From SAR86 cluster bacterium (GTDB lineage: Bacteria; Pseudomonadota; Gammaproteobacteria; Magnimaribacterales; Magnimaribacteraceae), in contig JAKUUM010000011.1 in NCBI GenBank assembly GCA_022447065.1, positions 1 through 58,394 of the forward strand: a DNA stretch of 58,394 nt. The letters are read 5' to 3'. The notes beneath the pieces were generated by a model. The model was not told the origin of the DNA. It worked only from the letters and a program-made list of their open reading frames with translations, and did no database searches. Positions 49,852 to 58,250 of the stretch are shown here, piece after piece. The position numbers and the translations under genes are program-made. The first letter of the stretch is position 1. The number at the start of each line of letters is the position of its first letter.

Positions 49852-50460
49852 TTAAACATTAAACCACTCCCTCAGTTCATTAGCCAAGCTTTCTAGACCC
49901 GTACTTCTCGTACTAGAAAAAGGTAGAGCTTTTCCATTTATACCCATGCCATTGAGAGAAAGGTTTGCTTTATTTACTGATTGTGCCACCTTTTTATTTG
50001 ATAATTTATCTGCTTTATTTAAGACTACTAAAAGCGGAATTTTAGTTTTTAAACTCCAATCTATAAGGGTTAAATCTGACTCTTTAAAGGGGTTTCTTAT
50101 GTCCATAATAATAACTAATCCTTTTAAACTTGTGCGGGTATTCAGATATAAACCAATTAATTTTCCCCAGTTCTTTCTAATTTGCTTAGAAACTTTAGCA
50201 AAACCATAACCAGGAAGATCCGCAATTCTTTGCGTGTTTCTAGGATCAATAGAAAAAATATTAATTGCTTGTGTTCTGCCCGGAGTTTTACTAGTTTTGG
50301 CAAGTTTTTTATTTCCAGTTATTGCATTTAAAACACTTGATTTTCCTGAATTAGATCTTCCACAAAATGCTACTTCCAAACCAATATCATCAGGGAGGTC
50401 TTTTAGAGAAAAAGCGCTGGTTAAGAACTTAGTATGGAGAAAAAAATTTCTTGAATTCAT
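49852..50460 (-). CDS. engB: Ribosome biogenesis GTP-binding protein EngB (YihA/YsxC)
   Basis: GTPase needed for 50S maturation. P-loop GRSNSGKSS (about 38-46 in the chosen frame), TPGRTQ (switch), DLPGYG, and the specificity motif NKADK. I choose ATG at 50460 (202 residues), whose N-terminus aligns with E. coli YihA; a GTG at 50481 would add seven. It is divergent from the cytochrome c gene. polA-engB-cytochrome c4-dsbA is also the Pseudomonas order. Confidence 0.93.
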   Translation of the reverse strand: MNSRNFFLHTKFLTSAFSLKDLPDDIGLEVAFCGRSNSGKSSVLNAITGNKKLAKTSKTPGRTQAINIFSIDPRNTQRIADLPGYGFAKVSKQIRKNWGKLIGLYLNTRTSLKGLVIIMDIRNPFKESDLTLIDWSLKTKIPLLVVLNKADKLSNKKVAQSVNKANLSLNGMGINGKALPFSSTRSTGLESLANELREWFNV

Positions 50461-50474
50461 GGCGCTGTTTAATT

Positions 50475-50503
50475 TAAACACCTGGTAAAGGTTAGTATAT
50501 AAT
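50475..50503 (+). promoter_or_regulatory. Promoter of the cytochrome c - dsbA unit
   Basis: Perfect -10 TATAAT (50498-50503), followed by CCTCGCGCG (50504-50512). At 17 bases upstream the -35 position reads TAAACA, a moderate match. The start would be near 50510, about 29 bases before the ATG. Confidence 0.5.
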
Positions 50504-50538
50504 CCTCGCGCGTATCACCATTTTGCGCAAGCTTTTCT

Positions 50539-51135
50539 ATGAATTTAAGAAAATTAACCATACCTTTATTTGCGATCTTATTTTTAGGAATAGGAAACAT
50601 TCAGTCAGGCAAAGAAAAATCAGAAACTTGTGTTGCATGTCATGGGGAAGATGGTAACAGTGTGGTTGGTCTATGGCCGTCGCTAGCAGGGCAAAATATT
50701 AATTACATGAAGAAGCAGTTAAACTTAATCCAATCTGGAGAAAGGTCAATTCCAGAAATGAATGGACTATTAGATGGCTATACTGATCAAGATGTAGAAG
50801 ATATTGCAGCTTTTTATGCAAGTAAAAAAAATAAAATCGGTCAAGCCTCAGCAGATTTAGTTGAACAAGGCTTTAAACTTTACTATGCAGGAAGCCTTGA
50901 GAAAGGCTTGCCTGCTTGTACAGCTTGTCACTCACCTAGAGGCAGAGGTAACAGTCCCGCAGGATTCCCTCTTCTAAGCGGTCAAAAAACTGAATACATA
51001 GCCAAGACTCTAAAAGATTATAGATTAAGAAATCGTCAATATTCAGAACAGTCAGAGATTATGGTTTCAATAGCTTATAAACTTGATGATAGAGAAATTG
51101 ACGCACTTGCAAGCTTCATTAATGGCCTATATTAA
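50539..51135 (+). CDS. Diheme cytochrome c, c4 type
   Basis: Periplasmic electron carrier. Signal peptide (LTIPLFAILFLGIGNIQS), then two similar cytochrome c domains with haem motifs CVACH (31-35) and CTACH (127-131); later Met residues in IPEMNGLL and SEIMVSIAY are probable axial ligands. 198 residues. Cytochrome c4 can feed electrons to cox-type oxidases, whose genes are in this window. It overlaps dsbA by 14 bases. Confidence 0.92.
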   Translation: MNLRKLTIPLFAILFLGIGNIQSGKEKSETCVACHGEDGNSVVGLWPSLAGQNINYMKKQLNLIQSGERSIPEMNGLLDGYTDQDVEDIAAFYASKKNKIGQASADLVEQGFKLYYAGSLEKGLPACTACHSPRGRGNSPAGFPLLSGQKTEYIAKTLKDYRLRNRQYSEQSEIMVSIAYKLDDREIDALASFINGLY

Positions 51136-51778
51136 AAAATCCCTTTCGTTCAAACACATGGCATGGGTGCTTTTATTGTTGTTCTTTTCTTGCACTCAAG
51201 CTGAAGAATTTTCTGCAGGGAAGCATTATGATGTGCTTAATTCGCCTTCTACTACAAGAGATTCAAATAAAATAGAAGTGGTCGAGGTTTTCTGGTTTGG
51301 TTGTAATCACTGCTACGCTCTAGAGTCCTACCTCCAATCATGGAGAAGAGGTCTTTCAAATGATGTAGATTTCTGGAAATCCCATGCAACTTGGAATCAA
51401 ACTCTTAAAATCCATGCTCGATTATACTATTCTGCTTTAGCGCTAGGAGTGGAAGACAAAATTATTCCTGCAGCATTTACTGCAATACAAAGAGAAGGCA
51501 GGTTTCTTACAGGCAAATCTGAATTGGAATACTTTTTTCAGGGATTTGGGATAGAGAAAGACAGATATATCGCAGTTTCTACTTCTTTTGGAGTTAATAA
51601 TGCTGTTAAGCAAGCTGATAATAGAATGAGACAGTGGGTAATTACTGGCGTTCCGACGTTAATAATAAATGGAAAATATAAGGTTTCTGCCACCCGAGAA
51701 ATCGGCACAGAAAGAATGCTGGATGTAGTTGATTTCTTAATACAGAAAGAAAGAAAACTTTTATTAAACTCAGGCTAG
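51122..51778 (+). CDS. dsbA: Thiol:disulfide interchange protein DsbA
   Basis: Periplasmic oxidase of the thioredoxin fold. Signal sequence (MAWVLLLLFFSCTQA), active site in FWFGCNHCYALE with C61-N-H-C64, and the cis-Pro loop TGVPTLIING. DsbA usually has CPHC; Asn in place of Pro is atypical and could change its redox potential. I choose ATG at 51122 (218 residues); ATG at 51158 is an alternative. It overlaps the cytochrome c gene, as in Pseudomonas where the two are neighbours. Confidence 0.9.
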   Translation: MAYIKKSLSFKHMAWVLLLLFFSCTQAEEFSAGKHYDVLNSPSTTRDSNKIEVVEVFWFGCNHCYALESYLQSWRRGLSNDVDFWKSHATWNQTLKIHARLYYSALALGVEDKIIPAAFTAIQREGRFLTGKSELEYFFQGFGIEKDRYIAVSTSFGVNNAVKQADNRMRQWVITGVPTLIINGKYKVSATREIGTERMLDVVDFLIQKERKLLLNSG

Positions 51779-51786
51779 GTGTTGTC

Positions 51787-52611
51787 TTGATCCGATTTCC
51801 AGTCTGCCCCCTTTTTGTCCCAGCGAATAAACTCGATTGGATAGAAAAGGCTAAAGCTTCCAATGCTGATGCTTTAATTTTGGACTTAGAAGATTCAGTT
51901 TCTTTACAAGAAAAAAAAGAAACAAGGGAAGGTTTAATGGAGCATCTATCTTCACAAGAACTTAACACTCCCTACTTAATAAGGATAAATCCTCTCAATA
52001 CTAACGAAGGACAAAGAGATCTCTCTTTATTGGATAATGTTACTAATAATTTCGTAGCTCTCCTAATCCCCAAAGTAGAAACTTTGGAAGAATTAAGCTT
52101 TGTTCCAAAATCATGCAACGTAATACTTTTAATTGAAACTCCTCTTGCCATCAAGAATTTAGAAATTTTGGCTTCAGACAAAAGAGTTCAAGGGCTTTGT
52201 TTAGGAGGGGCAGATCTTAGTGCAGAACTGGGTTCGGATATGAGCTGGGATGCCTTACTGTATTCAAGATCTAAATTGGTATTACACGCATCTATTAATA
52301 ATATTTTTTCAATAGATAGCCCGTTTATGGAAATAGATAAGAGCGAGCAATTGGAAGAAGAGTGTTTAAAAGCAAAAGCCTTAGGATTTACTAGTAAGGC
52401 TGCAATACATCCTGGTCAGGTAGAAATAATTAAGAGAAATTTTTTACCTACTGAAGACGAAATAAAAGAAGCAAAGAAAATCTTGAAACAATATGCGGGA
52501 TCAAGTAAAGGGGTAATTGCCGTAGATGGTAAGATGGTTGATGAGCCAGTAGTGAAGTCAATGCAAAAGAAATTGCTTTTGGCTGGCTTTGATCCTGATG
52601 AGCTAAAGTAG
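51787..52611 (+). CDS. HpcH/HpaI aldolase / CitE-like CoA-ester lyase
   Basis: TIM-barrel lyase of the CitE family, which cleaves malyl-CoA, methylmalyl-CoA or citramalyl-CoA. Recognised from PLFVPANKLDWIEKA, ADALILDLEDSV (metal and substrate binding), LLIETPLAIKN and LGGADLSAELG, and KAAIHPGQVE near the end. 274 residues, start TTG at 51787 with AGGTG upstream. A MaoC-like hydratase follows by 13 bases. CitE plus MaoC pairs occur in itaconate (ccl-ich) and methylmalyl-CoA pathways; the exact substrate is not known. Confidence 0.85.
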   Translation: MIRFPVCPLFVPANKLDWIEKAKASNADALILDLEDSVSLQEKKETREGLMEHLSSQELNTPYLIRINPLNTNEGQRDLSLLDNVTNNFVALLIPKVETLEELSFVPKSCNVILLIETPLAIKNLEILASDKRVQGLCLGGADLSAELGSDMSWDALLYSRSKLVLHASINNIFSIDSPFMEIDKSEQLEEECLKAKALGFTSKAAIHPGQVEIIKRNFLPTEDEIKEAKKILKQYAGSSKGVIAVDGKMVDEPVVKSMQKKLLLAGFDPDELK

Positions 52612-52624
52612 TTTAGGAGAAGAG

Positions 52625-53143
52625 ATGGTAAAAAAGGCAAAGGAAATTTCTCCCGGCAGATACAGGGAAACATTCGGCAGATATTATGAAGAATTTCAAA
52701 TAGGAGATATTTACGAACACAGGCCCGGAAGGACAATAACCCAATCAGACAACACTTGGTTTACTTTATTAACCATGAATCAACACCCAATACATATTGA
52801 TGAAGAATATGGTAGAGGAACTGAATTTGGTAAAACCCTTGTTAATAGCCCGTTCACTATTGCTTTAATGGTAGGCATGAGCGTTAGTGATGTTAGTCAG
52901 AAAGCGATAGCCAATTTAGGGTGGACTGATATCGTTTTACCACACCCTTTGTACGTTGGAGATACTCTTTATGCAGAGTCAGAAGTTATTGAGAAGAGAG
53001 AATCAAAATCTAGGCCCAACGACGGCATTGTCACAGTGAAAACAACAGGTAAAAATCAAGATGGTGTGGTTGTTGCTTCTTACCTAAGATCTGTTTTAAT
53101 TCCAAAAGAAGGAACTGCAGTAGAAGACAAGATAGATTATTAA
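52625..53143 (+). CDS. MaoC-like dehydratase/hydratase
   Basis: Hot-dog fold enoyl-CoA hydratase-like protein, 172 residues. The motif region reads MNQHPIHIDEEYG; the catalytic His is kept but the position of the Asp in the classic D-x-N-P-x-H motif appears to be Asn by eye. Such variants occur in mesaconyl/itaconyl-type hydratases. GGAGA precedes the ATG. With the CitE-like lyase it probably handles a branched dicarboxylyl-CoA; this is inference. Confidence 0.82.
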   Translation: MVKKAKEISPGRYRETFGRYYEEFQIGDIYEHRPGRTITQSDNTWFTLLTMNQHPIHIDEEYGRGTEFGKTLVNSPFTIALMVGMSVSDVSQKAIANLGWTDIVLPHPLYVGDTLYAESEVIEKRESKSRPNDGIVTVKTTGKNQDGVVVASYLRSVLIPKEGTAVEDKIDY

Positions 53144-53151
53144 TTTATCTA

Positions 53152-53180
53152 TTGGCGATAAATCTCATTTTTGTTATAAC
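53152..53180 (+). promoter_or_regulatory. Putative promoter of the carotenoid oxygenase cluster
   Basis: TTGGCG (53152-53157), 17-base spacer, TATAAC (53175-53180). Unlike the growth-gene promoters here it lacks a GC-rich discriminator (TTACACTC follows). A transcript would start near 53187, about 30 bases before the ATG. Confidence 0.45.
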
Positions 53181-53216
53181 TTACACTCTGTAAATTACCT
53201 AAAAGAAGATAATTAT

Positions 53217-54581
53217 ATGAACAATCAAAATATCACAGGGAAAAAAGACAGCGAGCCATTACCTTGGCACTTACAAGGCAATTGGGCTCCAGTAAAGAAA
53301 GAGCTTACGGAATCAAACTTGACAATAAAAGGAGAAATCCCAAGAGGCCTTAATGGTCTCTATGTTAGAAATGGTGCAAATCCAAGATCAGGTTGGAGTG
53401 ACCATTGGTTTTTTGGCAATGGAATGCTGCATGGAATTAAATTTGAAGAAGGTAAAGTTACTTATAAAAATCGTTATGTTAAAACCCCGTACTATGACAA
53501 AGACTTAGACGTAATAAGCTCTTTTGGAGATCTTAAAGCTTCTTCAGCTAATACTCATATAATAAAACATGCAGGTAAGTTATTAGCCTTAGAAGAAGCC
53601 CATTTACCTTGGGAGGTAAATGAAGAATTGGAGACATTGGGTGTCTTTAACTATTCAGGTAAGTTGAATGGTGCCATGACAGCTCATCCTAGAATATGCC
53701 CTGAAACAGGAGAGCTTTTATTTTTTGCTTACTCACTGGTAACAGAACCTTATCTCACTTATTACCGTGTTAGCTCAGAAGGAGAATTAATTCAAACAGA
53801 GCCCATTGAAATTCCTCGACCCGTTATGATGCACGATTGGAACATAACCAGAAACCATGTCATTTTCATGGACTTGCCTATTGTTTCTGACATGGACTTA
53901 GCAATAACCACCGGATCGCCTTTTGGATTTAAACCAGAATGCGGAGCAAGATTAGGAGTAATGCCAAGGAAAGGAACAGGCACAGACATTAGATGGTTCG
54001 AAATTGACCCTTGCTATGTTTTTCACACTTTCAATGCTCACGAACAAGAAAATAAGATCATTTTGCATGTTTCCAGGCAGAAAGAAGCAATGGTGGGAGG
54101 TCTCAAAGATATTTACGGGGGAGATAGCACTGTGGCAAGACTTTGGAGGTGGACTATTGATCTTGATAATGGAACAGTCCAAGAAGAGCAATTAGATGAT
54201 GCTCCTAGCGATTTTCCTAGAATTGATGACAGAAAGATTGGCATAAAAGCAGAACATGGTTATTGCGTGCAATTTGATACTTCTACTGACAGCCTTACTA
54301 TTGGGAAGTACCTTTACAAATATAATTTAACAACTGGAAGCAGACAATCACATGATTTAGGAAATAACGTAGCCGGAGGAGAACCAGTATTCATCCCCCA
54401 AGAGCCATACTCCTCTGAAGACAAAGGATGGATAATGTCTCTAGTCCATGAAAGAGAAGAGAGAAAATCTAAACTGGTAATAATAGACTCACAAAACTTT
54501 GAGTCTCCGCCTGTGGCTGAGATTTATTTACCTCAGAGAGTGCCGTACGGCGCCCATGGGAGCTGGATGCCAGCGAATTAA
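53217..54581 (+). CDS. Carotenoid oxygenase (RPE65/lignostilbene dioxygenase family)
   Basis: Non-haem iron enzyme that cleaves conjugated double bonds in carotenoids, apocarotenoids or stilbenes. All four iron-binding His are in place: H157 (TAHPRI), H206 (MMHDWN), H270 (FHTFNAHEQ) and H447 (GAHGSW). 454 residues, a seven-bladed propeller family, no signal peptide. Followed at 15 bases by an acyl-CoA ligase. It might make retinal for a rhodopsin or help degrade plant and algal polyenes; no rhodopsin or carotenoid synthesis gene is in the window, so I favour catabolism with modest confidence. Confidence 0.92.
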   Translation: MNNQNITGKKDSEPLPWHLQGNWAPVKKELTESNLTIKGEIPRGLNGLYVRNGANPRSGWSDHWFFGNGMLHGIKFEEGKVTYKNRYVKTPYYDKDLDVISSFGDLKASSANTHIIKHAGKLLALEEAHLPWEVNEELETLGVFNYSGKLNGAMTAHPRICPETGELLFFAYSLVTEPYLTYYRVSSEGELIQTEPIEIPRPVMMHDWNITRNHVIFMDLPIVSDMDLAITTGSPFGFKPECGARLGVMPRKGTGTDIRWFEIDPCYVFHTFNAHEQENKIILHVSRQKEAMVGGLKDIYGGDSTVARLWRWTIDLDNGTVQEEQLDDAPSDFPRIDDRKIGIKAEHGYCVQFDTSTDSLTIGKYLYKYNLTTGSRQSHDLGNNVAGGEPVFIPQEPYSSEDKGWIMSLVHEREERKSKLVIIDSQNFESPPVAEIYLPQRVPYGAHGSWMPAN

Positions 54582-54596
54582 GGAAAGGAGATAGTC

Positions 54597-56222
54597 ATGG
54601 AAGCTCACTTTGCAACCTTATGGGAAAGCATCACAGACACTATTCCAGACAGCACGGCTCTTATTTGTGGTGACCTTGAAAGAACTTGGCTAGATTATGA
54701 TGATAGGGCAGCAAGAATAGCAAACTTTCTTACTTCTCACGGCCTTGGAGATGACTCTAAAGTCGGAATTTATCTACATAATTCAAATGAATACTTAGAA
54801 GTTCAGTATGGAGTTTTTAAAATTAAAGGAGTTCCGATTAATGTTAACTATCGTTATAAGGAGGATGAACTAGTCTATCTGTTAGACAACGCAGACGCAG
54901 AAGCTGTTTTTTTTCAAGGTTGCTACACAAAACAAATTAACTCGATTAAGGATAAGCTGCCTAAAGTAAAAGTTTTTATACAAGTAAACGATGGAACAGA
55001 GGATTTAATAGATTTCGCACAGGATTACGAAAGTTCTATAGTCAGCAACGATCCCATGGATAGAATAAAAAGATCCGAAGAAAATATTTACATGCTATAT
55101 ACAGGTGGAACAACTGGAATGCCAAAAGGAGTTATGTATGAACATGGTTCCTTCCTAAACGGACTATTAAGGGCTGGAGAAACTTGGGGCCTACTACCCT
55201 TAGGAGATGAATTTAAGCTTGATGATTTACCCAAATTAATTCTAGATTTATTGGCCAGTAATAATCTTCCGGTTAGCATACCAGCATGTCCATTAATGCA
55301 CGGTACAGGCATGTGGTTAGGCGCCCTTATTCCCTTATTAACAGGAGGAACTGTTGTAACTATTCCACAATTGGGTTTCGATCCTGATTACCTTTTAAAA
55401 GAAACAGAAAGAACCAAAGCAAATTACCTTGTAATAGTAGGAGATGCATTCGCTAAACCCATTCTGGACGCGCTGGATAAAGCCAAAGACGAAGGTAAGC
55501 CTTACAACCTTGAGACCGTTAAGATGATGATTTCTAGTGGAGTTATGTGGAGTGAGGAGGTAAAAGAAGGCTTGCTTGCTCATCATGAGATGCTTCTGGT
55601 TGATGCGATGGGTTCAACTGAAGGAGGAATGGGAGGTTCAGTGGCATCTAGAGACAATCCTGCACCAACTGCAAAATTTACCTTAAATCCAGGAACAATA
55701 GTTATTACAGATGAAGGTAAGCATGTGGAGCCTGGGTCAGGGGAAATAGGAAAAATAGGAACCCCAGCAGCCCCATTAGGTTATTTCAAAGATCCTGAAA
55801 AGTCAGCGGCAACTTTTAAAGAGGTAGAGGGAGTTCGCTATAGTTTTCCTGGTGACTATGCTCTTGTAGAAACTGATGGAACTATCACTCTACTGGGTCG
55901 AGGCAGTAACTGCATTAATACGGCAGGTGAAAAAGTCTATCCTGAAGAAGTTGAAGAGGCAGTTAAACGTCATCCTGATATCTATGACTGTTTGGTAGTA
56001 GGAGTAGACGATGATAGGTTCGGGCAAAGAGTAGTTGCCTTGGCATCCTTTCAAGACCAAAAGACCATCGAAGAACAAGATCTTATAAGTTTTACAAGAG
56101 AACATCTTGCAGGCTTTAAACTTCCAAAACAAGTTTTCTTTGTTGAAGAAGTCATGCGGGCTCCGAACGGTAAAGCCAACTATAAATGGGCTAAAGAAAG
56201 AGCTGCAGAAGAGCTTTCCTAG
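54597..56222 (+). CDS. Acyl-CoA synthetase (AMP-forming)
   Basis: ANL-superfamily ligase, 541 residues. AMP-binding motif LYTGGTTGMPKG (about 167-178), then PGDYALVETDGTITLLGRG and AGEKVYPEEVEEAVKRHP, and the catalytic Lys in APNGKANYKWAK. It most resembles the FadD-type ligases of actinobacteria and marine gammas that activate steroid side chains, fatty or aryl acids. A strong AAGGAGATAG site precedes the ATG. Likely activates acids produced by the neighbouring oxygenase. Confidence 0.92.
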   Translation: MEAHFATLWESITDTIPDSTALICGDLERTWLDYDDRAARIANFLTSHGLGDDSKVGIYLHNSNEYLEVQYGVFKIKGVPINVNYRYKEDELVYLLDNADAEAVFFQGCYTKQINSIKDKLPKVKVFIQVNDGTEDLIDFAQDYESSIVSNDPMDRIKRSEENIYMLYTGGTTGMPKGVMYEHGSFLNGLLRAGETWGLLPLGDEFKLDDLPKLILDLLASNNLPVSIPACPLMHGTGMWLGALIPLLTGGTVVTIPQLGFDPDYLLKETERTKANYLVIVGDAFAKPILDALDKAKDEGKPYNLETVKMMISSGVMWSEEVKEGLLAHHEMLLVDAMGSTEGGMGGSVASRDNPAPTAKFTLNPGTIVITDEGKHVEPGSGEIGKIGTPAAPLGYFKDPEKSAATFKEVEGVRYSFPGDYALVETDGTITLLGRGSNCINTAGEKVYPEEVEEAVKRHPDIYDCLVVGVDDDRFGQRVVALASFQDQKTIEEQDLISFTREHLAGFKLPKQVFFVEEVMRAPNGKANYKWAKERAAEELS

Positions 56223-56231
56223 AAAATCTAT

Positions 56232-56891
56232 ATGAAGGTTTCAGATGCCGTAAAGCAAAGAAAATGTATCAGGGCTTTTGTTAATACACCTGTAGAGAAC
56301 GGTCTAATTAAATCGTTATTAGAAAAATCTGCAAGGGCAGCATCGGGAGGAAATCTACAACCTTGGCGAATATTTATTATCAACAATGAAACCATGACTT
56401 CTTTTTTAGAACACTTGGCTGCTTGGGATTCACCTGAAACTCCTGCGTATGACGTTTATCCAAAGAATTTAACGGAACCCTATAGATCTTCCAGATATAA
56501 AGTTGCCATGGATATGTACGAACTTCTAAATATAAAAATGGAAGATAAGGAAGCTAAGATGAAGCAGCTGTTAAAAAACTTTGAATTCTTTGGGGCACCC
56601 GCAGCCTTTTTTTGTTATGTAGACAGACAAATGGGGCCTCCTCAGTGGTCAGACTTAGGAATGTTTCTTCAGACCTTTATGTTGTTGGCTAAGGAAGAAG
56701 GCTTAGATACCTGTCCTCAGGAAGCTTGGGCTACAAGACCAGAAAGTGTATCTAATTTTGTTGAAGCTAATGAGGAATTAATGCTTTTTTGTGGAATGGC
56801 CATTGGTTATATAGATACAGAAGCACCTGTAAACCAACTTGTCACTGAAAGAGAACCCATAGAAGTCTGGGCTAAATTTGTAGAAAAATAA
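56232..56891 (+). CDS. Nitroreductase family flavoprotein
   Basis: FMN-dependent NAD(P)H oxidoreductase, 219 residues. N-terminal RKCIRAFVNTPVE, the FMN-contact ARAASGGNLQPWRI, and the late GLDTCPQEAW. These proteins reduce nitro, quinone or enone groups. It follows the ligase by nine bases and so is part of the same unit. Low G+C like its upstream neighbours. Confidence 0.88.
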   Translation: MKVSDAVKQRKCIRAFVNTPVENGLIKSLLEKSARAASGGNLQPWRIFIINNETMTSFLEHLAAWDSPETPAYDVYPKNLTEPYRSSRYKVAMDMYELLNIKMEDKEAKMKQLLKNFEFFGAPAAFFCYVDRQMGPPQWSDLGMFLQTFMLLAKEEGLDTCPQEAWATRPESVSNFVEANEELMLFCGMAIGYIDTEAPVNQLVTEREPIEVWAKFVEK

Positions 56892-56904
56892 TTCTTTATA
56901 TTGG

Positions 56905-57810
56905 TTATGCATCGCCTACTTTTTCAGCATAGACAACCCGTTCAATTTGCAATATGTCCAAATTTCTTCCTGTCGGTTTTACATAACGATCGCACAGCTC
57001 GTTATATCCGAGATCTTTCACGAGTTTCCAGCCAATCCTTCCAAGAAGCTCGCCCAATGTTGTGGGGTCGAATCCGAATTGCCAAATTTTGTCTTTGAGA
57101 ACCACTCGTTTATAGAACATCTCCTGATTGTAGAGGTTCGTTCCATCAATAAAGTCTCTTGGTACGTACGTGAATACCAACTGGCTTCCAGCTGGGGCTT
57201 TCGCGAAAAAATCAAAAGTCTTTTTGACGGAAGCTTCGTTCAGATATTGTGAAACAGCCTCCCAGATAAAAAAGGTTCTTACCCCTGCTTGATATCCACT
57301 TTGTTTCAATGACTCACCTATCTCTTGTTCAACAAAATTCATACCGGTGAGTGTTACATTTTCAGGAACTGTCTTGAAGGCTCTTTTTAGCGCTCTCTCT
57401 TTTGCAGCAATATTAATGGGTTGGTCTACTTCCCAGCAGGGGATATTGCTTAAGGCTTCAAGGCGATAGAGTCTCGTGTCGAATCCCGCACCGAGATTTA
57501 CGACCGCTTCTACCTCTCTGTTTTCGGCCGCCTCTAAAAGACGTTCATCTATATAACATTTTCGCACAAGAAAGCAGCTCCATCCTCCGGGGAGAATCTT
57601 TTCTGTGAGACCTACTATCCAGTTTCTAAAGACGGAGATCTTCGTTAGTTGAATCCAAAAGAGATCTGTACCGGAGAAGAGTTTCGGAGCAAGGGTGTCA
57701 TTGATAATTCGCTCTTCCTGTGGGAAGTTCTGTTCAACCGCTACAATAAGTGTGGGTCCTTTGCCTGTTTTTGCTGCACTCTTGGTATCAACATCCGTGT
57801 TGGATTTCAT
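56905..57810 (-). CDS. Class I SAM methyltransferase, LCMT/PPM1 family
   Basis: 301 residues. The SAM loop NLGAGFDTRLYRL (about 124-136) and EVDQP are typical of the leucine carboxyl methyltransferase-like family (often called SAM methyltransferase, TIGR00027-like). Bacterial members often act on polyketides or unknown small molecules. G+C on sampled lines is 43-53%, against about 28% in the nitroreductase next door, a sign of transfer or relaxed codon use. It follows the DUF1330 gene by four bases. Confidence 0.85.
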   Translation of the reverse strand: MKSNTDVDTKSAAKTGKGPTLIVAVEQNFPQEERIINDTLAPKLFSGTDLFWIQLTKISVFRNWIVGLTEKILPGGWSCFLVRKCYIDERLLEAAENREVEAVVNLGAGFDTRLYRLEALSNIPCWEVDQPINIAAKERALKRAFKTVPENVTLTGMNFVEQEIGESLKQSGYQAGVRTFFIWEAVSQYLNEASVKKTFDFFAKAPAGSQLVFTYVPRDFIDGTNLYNQEMFYKRVVLKDKIWQFGFDPTTLGELLGRIGWKLVKDLGYNELCDRYVKPTGRNLDILQIERVVYAEKVGDA

Positions 57811-57814
57811 AGGT

Positions 57815-58231
57815 TTAAATATCTAAGGGAGAATTTGTCTCTATATTAAGTTGGCCTTCAAGACCTGCTACTCGATGCTGTGCACTTTTTATGTATTCTG
57901 GGTCCGATATCATGTCTAACATTGCTTTTCGGTTTGGATACATGGCAATTGCAACCGTATCCCAAAGATCTTCAACTTCTCCCAGCATAAGTCGTGATAC
58001 CTTTCCACTAAAGATAGGCTTAGCGCCTACTTTTTCTAGGTGTCCCCTTACTTCTTGACCGTATATAGCATAAGCCTCTTCGCCCGTTAGATCAGTTTCT
58101 CTTTTATCAGGGTATACCGCCTTGTCTTTAAATTTAAGCAGATTCACCATATAAATTGGCTGGTCTTTACCTTCTTCAAGAAAACCAGCCATCTGTTGAT
58201 CATTAGGCATGAGCGCATTCTTAACTTCCAT
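57815..58231 (-). CDS. DUF1330 domain protein
   Basis: 138 residues, an alpha/beta dimeric-barrel type. Family features include PIYMVNLLKFKD (about 26-37), AYAIYGQEVRGHLEKVGAK and a late YIKSAQHRVAGLE. Relatives are common in marine bacteria and may bind or convert small hydrophobic compounds; no activity is established. The ATG has an AGAGAGG site. Between the amidohydrolase end and the methyltransferase on one strand. Confidence 0.82.
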   Translation of the reverse strand: MEVKNALMPNDQQMAGFLEEGKDQPIYMVNLLKFKDKAVYPDKRETDLTGEEAYAIYGQEVRGHLEKVGAKPIFSGKVSRLMLGEVEDLWDTVAIAMYPNRKAMLDMISDPEYIKSAQHRVAGLEGQLNIETNSPLDI

Positions 58232-58250
58232 AATTAAACCTCTCTAGTTT

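Noticed and set aside
53217-54581. Carotenoid oxygenase as proof of a proteorhodopsin system
   Set aside because: No rhodopsin, crt genes or blh nearby. The family also cleaves stilbenes and apocarotenoids, so the claim is not supported here.
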